From positions 27,502 through 91,501 of the forward strand of contig CABUTN010000003.1 of the NCBI GenBank assembly GCA_902494565.1: a stretch of DNA of 64,000 nucleotides, in the 5' to 3' direction. Origin of the DNA: an uncultured Collinsella sp. (GTDB taxonomy: Bacteria; Actinomycetota; Coriobacteriia; Coriobacteriales; Coriobacteriaceae). Position numbers and translations under genes: made by a program. Below are positions 7,860 through 16,645 of the stretch, piece after piece. Every line of letters begins with the position of its first letter. The first letter of the stretch is position 1. Below the pieces are notes generated by a model. It worked only from the letters and a program-made list of their open reading frames with translations. It had not been told where the DNA came from and did no database searches.

Positions 7860-9098
7860 TTATTCACATCCCTTATGAGCGTTGATGCCCGGGGTGTATC
7901 CGCCAAACGGGTCCTCGATGGAGCACACGCCCGAGGGGGCGAGCGGATCGCGCTTACCGGCCAGCTTGTCGTGATGCATGGTCTCGATATAGGCAAGCAC
8001 CAGCGGCGCCACACCCTTTGCATCATTTTTGACCACGGGCTCGCTCATGTAGTAATCAAACGTGCCCTCGCGGTGCGCGGTGTTTCCCAAGCCCGCAACC
8101 AGGCAGATGTTGTCGAGCGCCAGCTGCCCGTCATACTCGGACAGGCAGGTCTCGCAGATGCCGTCGAAGGCGCGACGGCCGTACTGGTAGTAACGCTCGC
8201 CCAGCACGCCCAGACGCACGCCCTTCATGATGGCGTTGGCAAAGATGGCGCTGCCCGACTCCTCCAGGTAGTTGGGGGCGATATTGGGCAGGTTGATAAC
8301 CTGGTGCCACATGCCGGTCTTCTCGTCCTGATACGGCAGCATGGCGTCGATCAGATCGTGGAACATCTTGCGGATCTCGTCCTTCTCGGCCGACATCGAA
8401 GGCGGCATAAGCTCCCAGGTGTCGATGAGCGCCATGGCAAACCAGCCCTCGGCGCGCAGCCAGAAGTTAGCCGAAAGGCCGGTGACCGGGTCGCACCAGA
8501 ACTGTTTGCGGCTCGCGTCGTAAGCGTGATAGTACAGACCGTTGAGGGGGTTGCGCATCAGGTCATGCACGACCTGGAACATATGGAAGCTGTCCGAGCA
8601 GGCACGACGGTTGTGGAAGCTCAGCTCGTACTGCATGTAGAACGGCTGCGCCATGTACATGCCATCGAGCCAAATCTGGTTGGGATAGACGGCCTTGTGC
8701 CAGAACACGCCTTCTTTGGTGCGCGGCTGGGTCTCGAGCTGGCGGTAGATGGTGTCCATGGCGGCACGGTACTTGGGCTTGCCCACCAGGTCATAGAGCT
8801 TGTAGAGGGTCTTGCCCGCATTGACGTTATCGAGGTTGTACTCCTCGGGGTTGTAATGCTTTATGGTACCGTCGTCCTGGACAAAGAAATCGATGTAGTC
8901 ATCGGCGAAAGTCAGGTAGCGCTGCTCACCCGTGATCTCGTACAGTTCGATGAGCGCCTTGATCATGCAGCCGTCAATATAGTTCCAGGTGTTCTCCTTG
9001 CCGGCGCGAATCTTTTCGATATTCCAAGCCGGCGCCTGCGGCGTAGAGGTTTCGATCAACTGCTCGATATAACGGTCCAGGATTTGATTGCAACCCAT
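7860..9098 (-). CDS. GH88/GH105-family unsaturated uronyl hydrolase
   Basis: Cytoplasmic glycosidase of 412 residues with the (alpha/alpha)6-barrel of unsaturated rhamnogalacturonyl or glucuronyl hydrolases. Asp90 (NLDNVN) and Asp145 (QIWLDGMYMA) correspond in spacing to the catalytic Asp88 and Asp143 of YteR. The enzyme hydrates the 4,5 double bond of the terminal uronate left by polysaccharide lyases and releases a 4-deoxy-5-ketouronate, the substrate of the DhuI/DhuD-like pair. No signal peptide is present. ATG 9098 follows GAGGGGA with 5 nt spacing; an earlier in-frame ATG at 9116 has none. Two LacI-type operators lie just upstream (9124-9191). GH105 rather than GH88 is favoured by the pectin context. 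Confidence 0.88.
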   Translation of the reverse strand: MGCNQILDRYIEQLIETSTPQAPAWNIEKIRAGKENTWNYIDGCMIKALIELYEITGEQRYLTFADDYIDFFVQDDGTIKHYNPEEYNLDNVNAGKTLYKLYDLVGKPKYRAAMDTIYRQLETQPRTKEGVFWHKAVYPNQIWLDGMYMAQPFYMQYELSFHNRRACSDSFHMFQVVHDLMRNPLNGLYYHAYDASRKQFWCDPVTGLSANFWLRAEGWFAMALIDTWELMPPSMSAEKDEIRKMFHDLIDAMLPYQDEKTGMWHQVINLPNIAPNYLEESGSAIFANAIMKGVRLGVLGERYYQYGRRAFDGICETCLSEYDGQLALDNICLVAGLGNTAHREGTFDYYMSEPVVKNDAKGVAPLVLAYIETMHHDKLAGKRDPLAPSGVCSIEDPFGGYTPGINAHKGCE

Positions 9099-9123
9099 TG
9101 CTGTCCCCTCTGACATAAACGAT

Positions 9124-9139
9124 AGGTGAACGTTACCCC
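9124..9139. promoter_or_regulatory. LacI-type operator upstream of GH105
   Basis: AGGTGAACGTTACCCC has a perfect left half of the consensus and a degenerate right half. It lies 25 bp upstream of the GH105 start codon. Confidence 0.65.
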
Positions 9140-9153
9140 TAGTGTAACGCGAA

Positions 9154-9191
9154 CGAGGAATATAGGGTGAACGTTAACCCTATATTCCTCG
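9154..9191. promoter_or_regulatory. 38-bp extended palindrome containing a LacI-type operator
   Basis: The core GGGTGAACGTTAACCC (9165-9180) is extended on both sides by complementary CGAGGAATATA and TATATTCCTCG. Only the central G/A pair breaks the symmetry. It sits 15 bp after the stop of the SGNH esterase gene and 55 bp before the GH105 start. It could be both an operator and a transcript-end hairpin, though no U-tract is visible. Confidence 0.75.
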
Positions 9192-9205
9192 CGAACGGCA
9201 GACTT

Positions 9206-9874
9206 TTAGCGGCAAACGGCGGTGAGACCCGCGGCGATGCGATGCGCCAGGCGCTCATAGCCGGCAGGACTGTAATGCAGACCGTCCGGCATATAGAGCT
9301 CGCGGTGCTCCGGCAAAAACGGGCTGATACCGCTTTGCGCATACAGGTCAATCACCGGCACGGAGTAGCGGTCGCAGACCTCGAGCATCGCTCGCACGTA
9401 GGCGACCTGCGTCAACCCCAGGTGGTTGAGCTCGTCGCTTGCCGGGATATCCTTCTCGTGCTTGCCGCTCGTCTTGCACGGCGTCATAAACACGAGCTTT
9501 GCCCGAGGCGAGCGCGCCGTGATGGTACGGATCAGGTAATCGAGTGCACCATAGAACTCATGCACGTCCGTGCTACCGAGCTCTCCAAGCGGCACGTTGC
9601 GGCTAAAGTCGTTGACGCCGCCAAAGACGATGTAGATATCGGCCGCATCGTCGATACCGTCAAGGCGCTCGACAAACGAATCGGTACGGTCGGCCTTGAT
9701 GGCGATACGCGAACCCTTGATGCCAAAGTTCTCGACGACCGCGCCTCCCAGCAACGCGCCCAAATGCGAGGTCCACGAGATGTCGTTGCCTCCCCCACCG
9801 CAGCCGTTGTCGCCCCAGGTCGTTGAGTCGCCAAAGCAGCAAATGGTCGATTCACTCAAACTCTTCGTTTCCAT
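9206..9874 (-). CDS. SGNH/GDSL-family esterase, probable pectin acetylesterase
   Basis: Protein of 222 residues with the SGNH hydrolase blocks: nucleophile Ser in CFGDSTTWGD near the N-terminus, the block III segment FGGVNDF with its Asn, and Asp/His in MPDGLHYSPAG near the C-terminus. This family includes rhamnogalacturonan and carbohydrate acetylesterases. No signal peptide is seen, so it would act on imported oligosaccharides. The chosen ATG 9874 follows GAGGAGAAG; a longer in-frame start at 9934 lacks a site. It follows the CE8 fusion gene by 70 bp in the same direction. Removal of O-acetyl groups from pectic fragments is the likely role, from context. Confidence 0.82.
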   Translation of the reverse strand: METKSLSESTICCFGDSTTWGDNGCGGGGNDISWTSHLGALLGGAVVENFGIKGSRIAIKADRTDSFVERLDGIDDAADIYIVFGGVNDFSRNVPLGELGSTDVHEFYGALDYLIRTITARSPRAKLVFMTPCKTSGKHEKDIPASDELNHLGLTQVAYVRAMLEVCDRYSVPVIDLYAQSGISPFLPEHRELYMPDGLHYSPAGYERLAHRIAAGLTAVCR

Positions 9875-9943
9875 AATCTTCTCCTCATCCGCCCATCGGC
9901 GGTCATACAGGAACGTACCGTTTATTCGCAGCATGCCGAGGGG

Positions 9944-12109
9944 CTATGCACGGGCGCATTCCGCAACGTGCGAATCGAGCCATTCGATATCCTCGGCAAG
10001 ATGTGTCACGCCCAGATGGTGTTCACCCGGACACACCTCGTGCCGCAGGCCATCTCTGCGACCCAGTAACTTGTAGGCATCGCGCACGATCTCGAGCTGC
10101 TCGTCAACATTTTTCAGCCCGCGCGAACCGTTCAGATGATCCTCTTCGCAGCTCTGCACCAACAGCGGGCGTGGCGCAATAAGCGAGGCAATATCGCCCA
10201 TGTCGAGCAAGCGCCAAAGTCCGGGTGTGTAGTTGCAGCTGCAATTGCCGTTGAGGTGCAGCAGCGAATCATCGACACCGTACAGGTAGCCCGAGACAAA
10301 CGTCTTGCATACGCGTGGGTCGAGCGCCGCCAGATACAGCGTCATGTATCCGCCGCCCGAAAAGCCAAAACAGCCCAGGTCGTCCATGGCAATGTCGCCG
10401 CGCGCCTCTAGGTAATCGATCAGACGCATGTTATCCCAGGCGTTGAGACCCGCAACGGTAAGTCCCAGCGGCTCGGCCATGCGCGCCTGGTTTAGGCACG
10501 TGCCGCGCAGAAAGCTGTTCTCGTCATCGCCCTGGCCCTTCCAGTCACGACGGTATCCCCAACCGCGTGCGTCGGGGCAGACGGTCACGTAACCCATGCG
10601 TGCCAAACGCAGACCGTAGTCGTAATTGAACTTACGCACGGCATCATCGACCGCCGGCACGCCCGCAACACCGGCTACGCTTGCAGCACCCGCTCCCTGA
10701 TGGCCATGCGGGCAGATATAGCAACACTTGCGGCCGCACGCATCGAGCTTAGGCGACTGCGGCTCGAGCAGGTAGAACGGCATCCAAACGTCGCGCTCCA
10801 CCTGCAGCATCGCATGGGTGCGCACGATGCCGCCGGCAACCCGCACGCGGCTGAGCTCACGAATCTCAATCGGGACGCGGTCCATAAGCGAAAGGCCCAA
10901 AACATCGTACAGACGAGTCCTGGTCGCAATCTTCCACGCCTCAAAATCTGCAGGAGTCTTGCCCGTAAAAGCAGCCGAACGTCCCTCGCGCTTCAGCCGG
11001 GCACGCAGCGCAGGCTCGTCTTCGCAGTACGTCTCGATGTGCACGGTGCGGCCATTGGCAGATAGCCCAGCCGTCTCAACCGCATCACCGTCGCCGCCCT
11101 CGGGATCCCAGCCATCCCCACCGGCAAGCACCTGCTCGCGAGCGTACCCGGCGGCAGCCATCACATCGAGTTTATTTGCCCACGGCACCCAGTCGGTAGT
11201 ATCACCCGCCGGCCCATGCAGGATTGCGCCAGCATACTGCGCGCAGCTGTGCGCCGCCGGCTTATTCCAATCCCACCAGCCTTCGCGCTTGATATGTCGC
11301 CCCAGCCAGCAATCGATCAGCACAGTTTGCGCCCATTCGCGCCAAGGACGACCCAGGTAGACCGAATCCGGCGCCACGCCATCCGGAGCTGTAAACGAAC
11401 AGCCGTGGAACACAAATCCGTACGGCTCGCCTTTAGGCGTGGAGGCTGCCGTTACATACCCGTTGACATCCATATCGCGATTGAGCGAGCGAATCTCGCA
11501 CCCCTCAAAGTAGGCACGCGCGCCGCCAAAGATAAAGTCGACATCGCCCTCGATCCGGCAACGTCGAAAATACTGGCGCCCCACCCGGCGCGGCGCATAC
11601 TGTTTGGGTCCTATAAACCCGCCCGGTTTGGCCTCATGCGGCGGCAGCGGACCCAAAAACAGTGTGTCCTGGTGCCCCTTAATGCAGCAGGCATCGACAA
11701 CCAGACGGTCGCCATCGGCATACAGGGCAATCGCCTGACCGACCTCGCGCCCATCGCCCGCATCGTTTTCGATCGTGAGGTTCTCGAGCCGTACGTCGTC
11801 GGCATCGACCAAAACGGTATAGGTCCTAAACGTGCCGAGCGTGCCGTCCACGCCCGAGCCGTCCTCCGAAGGCATCTTGGCACCCAGGCTGCCCACGATA
11901 CGCACGCTGTCGGCCGTCTCTCCCTCAATCGTCACATGCGAGCGATGAATCTCGACCCGCTCGCGATACTCGCCCGGATCGACGCGAATCATCACCGGTT
12001 GCTCGGCATCCGGATAGAGCTGATCGGCTGCCGCCAAGGCATCGGAAATCGTTGGATACGCTCCTGCCGCAGCCCTCGAAACGCGCAGCGTATAGATACT
12101 TTCGCTCAT
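9944..12109 (-). CDS. Bimodular pectin esterase: CE8 pectin methylesterase fused to an alpha/beta-hydrolase esterase
   Basis: A 721-residue two-domain protein. Residues 1 to about 335 form the right-handed beta-helix of CE8 pectin methylesterases, with GHQDTLF (145-151), GDVDFIFG (188-195) and YLGRPW (251-256) carrying the Gln, Asp and Arg of the active site. After a Gly/Asp-rich linker (336-365) comes an alpha/beta-hydrolase: nucleophile Ser584 in GFSGGG, acidic EED at 655-657 and PGEHH with His697/698. This second domain resembles large carbohydrate or acetyl esterases, so one chain may remove two ester types. There is no signal peptide. The start ATG overlaps the preceding stop (ATGA), indicating translational coupling. 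The exact class of the second domain is uncertain. Confidence 0.85.
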   Translation of the reverse strand: MSESIYTLRVSRAAAGAYPTISDALAAADQLYPDAEQPVMIRVDPGEYRERVEIHRSHVTIEGETADSVRIVGSLGAKMPSEDGSGVDGTLGTFRTYTVLVDADDVRLENLTIENDAGDGREVGQAIALYADGDRLVVDACCIKGHQDTLFLGPLPPHEAKPGGFIGPKQYAPRRVGRQYFRRCRIEGDVDFIFGGARAYFEGCEIRSLNRDMDVNGYVTAASTPKGEPYGFVFHGCSFTAPDGVAPDSVYLGRPWREWAQTVLIDCWLGRHIKREGWWDWNKPAAHSCAQYAGAILHGPAGDTTDWVPWANKLDVMAAAGYAREQVLAGGDGWDPEGGDGDAVETAGLSANGRTVHIETYCEDEPALRARLKREGRSAAFTGKTPADFEAWKIATRTRLYDVLGLSLMDRVPIEIRELSRVRVAGGIVRTHAMLQVERDVWMPFYLLEPQSPKLDACGRKCCYICPHGHQGAGAASVAGVAGVPAVDDAVRKFNYDYGLRLARMGYVTVCPDARGWGYRRDWKGQGDDENSFLRGTCLNQARMAEPLGLTVAGLNAWDNMRLIDYLEARGDIAMDDLGCFGFSGGGYMTLYLAALDPRVCKTFVSGYLYGVDDSLLHLNGNCSCNYTPGLWRLLDMGDIASLIAPRPLLVQSCEEDHLNGSRGLKNVDEQLEIVRDAYKLLGRRDGLRHEVCPGEHHLGVTHLAEDIEWLDSHVAECARA

Positions 12110-12915
12110 CGTCCATCACGCTCCCAGGAAGCGAACTGTTCAGGCCAGCCCTGAACTTGTGGCTGAATATGCTCGGCGCAGCCCTTAAATGCCGTTAGGG
12201 CCGTGGCGAGCGATGCCCCATGCTTTCCATGCGGAAAGACATGTAGGCTAAAGCCAATCCCGTGGTCGGCAAGAGCCTGCGCAAGAAGGAGGCTATTTTG
12301 AACTGGTACCGATGCATCCTCGGCGGTATGCCACAAGAACGTACGGGGGAAGCCCTCGCCCACCATATTCTCGATCGACAACTTTTGAGCCAAAGCGCCA
12401 TCGGCACCCGTTAGGTGTTCAAATGAACCACGATGAGCATAGGCCCCCGAGCTTACGACCGGATAGCCCAAGCAAAGTGCGTCAGGCCGAATCGACTCAG
12501 GAGATGCCGCAATCGACTCTGCAAGCCAGGGTTGGTCCCAAAGCGCCCCGAGCAAGCCAACTAGATGCCCACCGGCCGAAAAACCCATGACCGTAATCCG
12601 ATCAGGATCGACACAGTACTCTGCCGCATGGCCTCGGACGGTATCGACCGCCCGCGCGAGTTCTTGCAATGCCAGCGGATAGACAGCCGGAGCAACCGAG
12701 TAGTTCAGCACAAACGCTTGGTAGCCCATCGCCAACAAACGGAGCGCTACCGGCTCGCCTTCGCGCGGCGAAACGTGATCGTAGCCGCCTCCTGGCACGA
12801 CCACAACTGCAGGCAGCGGTTTTAAAGCATAAGCATCTTCGGTCGGGGCAAAAACATAAGACGTAATCGTGGCAGACGAGCCATCGACCCCGACAGGAAT
12901 CGTTTTATTGAGCAT
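12106..12915 (-). CDS. Alpha/beta-hydrolase esterase (BD-FAE/acetyl esterase type)
   Basis: Cytoplasmic esterase of 269 residues. It has the oxyanion segment VVVPGGGYDHVSPREGEP, the nucleophile elbow GFSAGGHL, an acidic residue in TAEDASVPV and the catalytic His in FPHGKHG. These features match small carbohydrate acetyl and feruloyl esterases. ATG 12915 follows GAAAGGGAA; the upstream in-frame start at 12966 has none. Its stop overlaps the start of the CE8 fusion gene by 4 bp, so the two are probably cotranslated. It most likely removes acetyl groups from galacturonan or rhamnogalacturonan oligosaccharides; the precise ester is not visible. Confidence 0.82.
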   Translation of the reverse strand: MLNKTIPVGVDGSSATITSYVFAPTEDAYALKPLPAVVVVPGGGYDHVSPREGEPVALRLLAMGYQAFVLNYSVAPAVYPLALQELARAVDTVRGHAAEYCVDPDRITVMGFSAGGHLVGLLGALWDQPWLAESIAASPESIRPDALCLGYPVVSSGAYAHRGSFEHLTGADGALAQKLSIENMVGEGFPRTFLWHTAEDASVPVQNSLLLAQALADHGIGFSLHVFPHGKHGASLATALTAFKGCAEHIQPQVQGWPEQFASWERDGR

Positions 12916-13019
12916 GTATTCCCTTTCACCATGATGCGTAGCGCAGCGCACACGGCCGTATCGCACAAGGGCTGCATTGCCGATTTATCCGACAATGCAG
13001 CCCTGGTCATCAACCCGAG

Positions 13020-14615
13020 TTAGGAACGGACAACCTTGTCGACGTTCTGGAGCTGCAGCTCCTCGCCGTCCTGGCCCTCGATCACCACATTTTGCAGGTC
13101 GAGCACCTTGACGTTTTGCGCAATGATGCCCTGACGCACCATGGGCTCAACGCCGCAGGCCATGGCCGGGACAAAGGGCTCGGCATCGTCGGCAAAGGTC
13201 ACGTGAACGTCTTGGAACGTCAGACGCGTCACCTTGCTCTCGGGCAGACCCGTGATATAGGCCGCGGCAGCATGGCAGTTGGTGGCCTCGATATCGCAAA
13301 ACGTCGTGGCACCAAAGCCGGGCGTGCGGTCGTCGACAGGCAGCGTCTCGCGAGACTGCACGTAATCGGTCTTGCCGTCCTTGTCGCAGAAGTAGAAGGA
13401 GTTGACCACGAAGGGCGTGAGCACCTCATCCATGCGAATGTGCTCAAAGGTAATGCCCTCGTTGACGGCATCCTTGCCGCGCCCGCGGCGGGTCTTGACG
13501 CGCAGGCCGCGGTCGGTGCGCTCAAAGAGGCACTTGCTCACGGTAAGGTCCTTGATGCCGCCGGCAGCCTCTGAACCCAGGACCACGGCGCCGTGACCAT
13601 CGTGCATGTAGCAGTGAGAGATCAGCACGTCGTGCGTGGCGGGACGAAGCTCGGGCTCAATACCCAGCTTGCCGCTCTTGATGGCGATGCAGTCGTCGCC
13701 CACCGAGAACTGGCAGCCCAAGATGCGGACAAAGCCGCAGCTCTCAGGATCGAAGCCGTCGGTGTTGTGGGAGTTCTTGGGACCCTCGATGGACAGGCAG
13801 AGCGCATCGACGTGCTCGCACAGGATGGGGTGGATGTTCCACGCCGGGCTATTGCGCACGGTGAAGCCGGCCAAGCTCACGTTCTCACACTCGGATAGGA
13901 AGATCATGCGCGGGCGGGCGACCTCACGGCCCTCCTCCGGGCGAAAGATGTTCTTAAAGTCCTTGTTCCACCAGTTGTCCTCGGCAAAATCAGTCTGACC
14001 GTCGATCGCGCCGCGACCATAGATGCACACGTCGTGCACGCTCAGACCCGTAAAGGTAGAGCAGTAGGTCGAGAAGCTCTCGCCCTCCCAGCGGCCCAGG
14101 GGCAGCATATCGGTGCCGGCATACCCGGCACCCTCGTTGCCCGTGACCGTGCCCGGAATGTAGGCAAGCGAGGCACGATCGTGGCGGGCCAGCAGCACCG
14201 CTCCCTCGGCGAGCTCGATGTTGATATTGCTCTTAAGAAAGAGAGACTTGATGCGATAACTACCGGCGGGGATCAGCACGCGGCCACCCTTGGGGCAGGC
14301 CATGATGGCAGCCTGGATGTTGGTGGTGTCATCATGCTCGGCATCGCCCTTGGCGCCACAGTCGCGAACGTTGATGGTAAAGGGCTCAGCCGGCGTGGTG
14401 ACACCTACGCTCAGCTCACGCTCGCCACAAACAAAACGAACCAGGTTGCGCTTGCCGGGGGTCAGGCCGTCGACATAGGTCTCGACCGTATTCGTGGTAC
14501 CGGCGGGCTCGTCGTTGACAAAGATCTCCCACGTATCGGCACAGGTAAAGTAGCCGCCGTCGTCAAGCTCGATCACGGCCGCGCGGGCGTTGCGCCAGAT
14601 AACGTTCGTCTCCAT
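13020..14615 (-). CDS. GH28 polygalacturonase, probably intracellular exo-type
   Basis: Beta-helix glycosidase of 531 residues that hydrolyses alpha-1,4-galacturonan. All GH28 signatures are present: NTDG (284-287), GDD (306-308), GHG (340-342) and RGLRVK (369-374). An N-terminal beta-sandwich-like region of about 78 residues precedes the helix, as in exo-polygalacturonases. No signal peptide is seen, so it should trim imported oligogalacturonides to galacturonate for UxaCBA. ATG 14615 follows GAGGGAGAAA; a TTG 15 nt upstream is less likely. The gene follows the transporter but is separated by a terminator, and a TACAAT-like -10 lies in the gap. The end product could also be digalacturonate or rhamnogalacturonan fragments. 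Confidence 0.87.
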   Translation of the reverse strand: METNVIWRNARAAVIELDDGGYFTCADTWEIFVNDEPAGTTNTVETYVDGLTPGKRNLVRFVCGERELSVGVTTPAEPFTINVRDCGAKGDAEHDDTTNIQAAIMACPKGGRVLIPAGSYRIKSLFLKSNINIELAEGAVLLARHDRASLAYIPGTVTGNEGAGYAGTDMLPLGRWEGESFSTYCSTFTGLSVHDVCIYGRGAIDGQTDFAEDNWWNKDFKNIFRPEEGREVARPRMIFLSECENVSLAGFTVRNSPAWNIHPILCEHVDALCLSIEGPKNSHNTDGFDPESCGFVRILGCQFSVGDDCIAIKSGKLGIEPELRPATHDVLISHCYMHDGHGAVVLGSEAAGGIKDLTVSKCLFERTDRGLRVKTRRGRGKDAVNEGITFEHIRMDEVLTPFVVNSFYFCDKDGKTDYVQSRETLPVDDRTPGFGATTFCDIEATNCHAAAAYITGLPESKVTRLTFQDVHVTFADDAEPFVPAMACGVEPMVRQGIIAQNVKVLDLQNVVIEGQDGEELQLQNVDKVVRS

Positions 14616-14663
14616 GGATTTCTCCCTCAAAAAGATGCTCTAAAGGCAAATTGTACGCTGTTG

Positions 14664-14706
14664 AAAAAGGGCCGTGCCTGCCGGCGGAATTCCGGTGGCA
14701 CGGCCC
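14664..14706 (-). terminator. Terminator of the GPH transporter gene
   Basis: GGGCCGTGCC (14669-14678) pairs with GGCACGGCCC (14697-14706); an inner CCGG pairing extends the stem. A run of A on the plus strand gives UUUUU on the minus-strand transcript. Confidence 0.88.
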
Positions 14707-14730
14707 TGTGATTTGGACGATATGTCGGCC

Positions 14731-16290
14731 TTACTCGGCGGGGGTTACGCTACCGTCCTGGAAGCCAACGTTGTTGTGGGCAAAGCAGTCCTCGTACTTA
14801 AAGCCGGAGAGCTCCTCGCAAAGCGCCTTGACCTCGGGCTTGACGTCGGCCATCTTGCCACCCTCCTTGACTCGGTGAATCTCGTCGCAAAGGACGTCGC
14901 ACTGCTCCTTGTCGATCTTGATGCCGCGGGCAAGGACGGCCGCAAGCAGGAAGAAGCCGGCGCAGCCGATGATCATGTAGCCGCAGATATACAGAGGCAC
15001 GGTAGCGGGCTGGGTCACGGCGTCGCTATTGCCGGCGGTCTGAATGAAGCCGGAGGCAGCAAGGACGATAGCCCACACGTTGACGGCGATAGCCTGGGCG
15101 ATCTGCTGGCAGAGCTGCTGAGCGGAGCTGTAGATGCCCTCGCGACGACGCAGGGTGATGAGCTCATCGACATCGGGGATGTAGTTGAGCAGAACATCGG
15201 GCAGGTACTGGAAGCCGACGTAGAAGAACTTCCAGATGGCGAAGATGATGGGGTAGGCGATCATGGCGATGGCGACCGTGGAGGTGCCATTGATCTGACC
15301 AAAGGCGAAGTAGTTGTAGGCGATGATGCACGCAGCGCAACCGACATTTGCGAGGTACCAAGACTTGTGGAAGCCCTTCTTGGCCATGAGAGCGACCCAG
15401 ATGGCGGTGCAGACGATAGCGACGACCTTGCCAGGCATCTCCATCACGGACTCGTAGGACTTAGGAATCTGCAGGCAGTAGACGATGAAGAAGGACAGGC
15501 AGGCAGACCAGCAGGCAGCAGCGAGCTTCGTGGAGACCTGTGCGTACAGGACCTTGCGGAAGGACTTGTTGCGGAAGGTGGAGATTACGTCGATGAAGAA
15601 CTTCTTGATACCCTCGCCGACGCTCTCGATCTTCTCCTGAGCGACCTCCTCGGGGGTGTGCTCCCACGTGGACAGGTACACACAAAGCAGCGAGATTGCC
15701 ATGACCGAAGCGTTGACCGTAGCGATGATGAAGTAGCTGAACGGGTTGGTCTCGCCGAAGGTGCCAAAGCCGAAGCCCACAAGTGCAGCCATCAGGAAGC
15801 CGGCGGCGTTACCAAAGAGATGCTTGTAGCCGGTGAGGTACGTACGCTCCTTAAAGTCGTCGGTCATCTCGATGGTAAGCGGCGACAGGTTGGCGGTGCA
15901 GAACGTGTACGCGACGTTGTAGATCAAGTACAGCACAAAGTAGTACGGGAAGCCAAACGGCGTAGCCACGAAGATGAGCGGCTCGGCGATCATCATCGGG
16001 ATGGCCAGCAAGATCCAGAAACGACGACGACCAAAGATGCGGCCAATCTTGGTGGCATAGAAGTTATCGGCCACAAAGCCCATCAGCGGGCAAAGAATAG
16101 CGTTGACATAGATGGCAAACGAGCTGATCAGTGCAGCCTCGCCTGCGGACAGGCCACACTCCGTGGACAGGAACAGCACCATGTAGCTGTGCGTAAAGGT
16201 CAGGGCACCGGAATTGAGCATACCGCCCATACCAAAGCCCAAGCGCGTCCAGAATGTGATCTTACGCTTTTTTCCGATCTTATTAGTCAT
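14731..16290 (-). CDS. GPH-family sugar:cation symporter, probable oligogalacturonide importer
   Basis: Twelve-segment membrane carrier of 519 residues from the glycoside-pentoside-hexuronide branch of the major facilitator superfamily. The N-terminus begins with basic residues and a membrane helix rich in Gly (FGMGGMLNSGALTF). A typical GPH loop appears as GRIFGRRRFWILL near residue 100. ATG 16290 follows AGGGAG. Three LacI-type operators lie in the 355-bp upstream region, and the pectin enzymes follow. Because those enzymes lack signal peptides, this carrier is the likely entry route for methylated or unsaturated galacturonides. Monomeric galacturonate transport is the alternative. Confidence 0.85.
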   Translation of the reverse strand: MTNKIGKKRKITFWTRLGFGMGGMLNSGALTFTHSYMVLFLSTECGLSAGEAALISSFAIYVNAILCPLMGFVADNFYATKIGRIFGRRRFWILLAIPMMIAEPLIFVATPFGFPYYFVLYLIYNVAYTFCTANLSPLTIEMTDDFKERTYLTGYKHLFGNAAGFLMAALVGFGFGTFGETNPFSYFIIATVNASVMAISLLCVYLSTWEHTPEEVAQEKIESVGEGIKKFFIDVISTFRNKSFRKVLYAQVSTKLAAACWSACLSFFIVYCLQIPKSYESVMEMPGKVVAIVCTAIWVALMAKKGFHKSWYLANVGCAACIIAYNYFAFGQINGTSTVAIAMIAYPIIFAIWKFFYVGFQYLPDVLLNYIPDVDELITLRRREGIYSSAQQLCQQIAQAIAVNVWAIVLAASGFIQTAGNSDAVTQPATVPLYICGYMIIGCAGFFLLAAVLARGIKIDKEQCDVLCDEIHRVKEGGKMADVKPEVKALCEELSGFKYEDCFAHNNVGFQDGSVTPAE

Positions 16291-16645
16291 CGAGCTCCCT
16301 CTCTTTTCTCGATTGTCTTGCAGCAAGACATTGGAGTCCACACTGACATCTGTCTGCCCAGCGTTCAGGGTGAACGTTTAGTTAGATTATGCGCGATTGC
16401 TTATGACAGGTGAACGTTCACCTGCATATTATCCCCGAACGGTCGATTTTTACCGCCGAACGGACACAATTGAGATCCTCACACCTATTTTCTGCTGGTA
16501 AGGGTGCCATGCTGGACAGCCATGAGATAGGTGAACGTTTATCAGATTTTCCAACATATTCACTTAACCACGAAGCGAAAAAGCCCCGCCGGGATCACTC
16601 CCAACGGGGCAGACGACATAGCGCTATGTTTGGGCGCACTTGCTG
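16291..16645. promoter_or_regulatory. Transporter promoter region with three LacI-type operators
   Basis: The region has no gene. GGGTGAACGTTTAGTT lies at 16368-16383, a perfect CAGGTGAACGTTCACCTG at 16407-16424, and AGGTGAACGTTTATCA at 16529-16544. The spacing (about 40 and 121 bp between starts) would allow cooperative binding or looping. The uxaA terminator occupies 16583-16610. All three operators are within about 255 bp of the transporter start. Confidence 0.8.
16583..16610 (-). terminator. Terminator of uxaA
   Basis: GCCCCG (16583-16588) pairs with CGGGGC (16605-16610) and a further CGGGA/TCCCA pairing; the minus-strand transcript then reads UUUUUCG. Confidence 0.85.
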
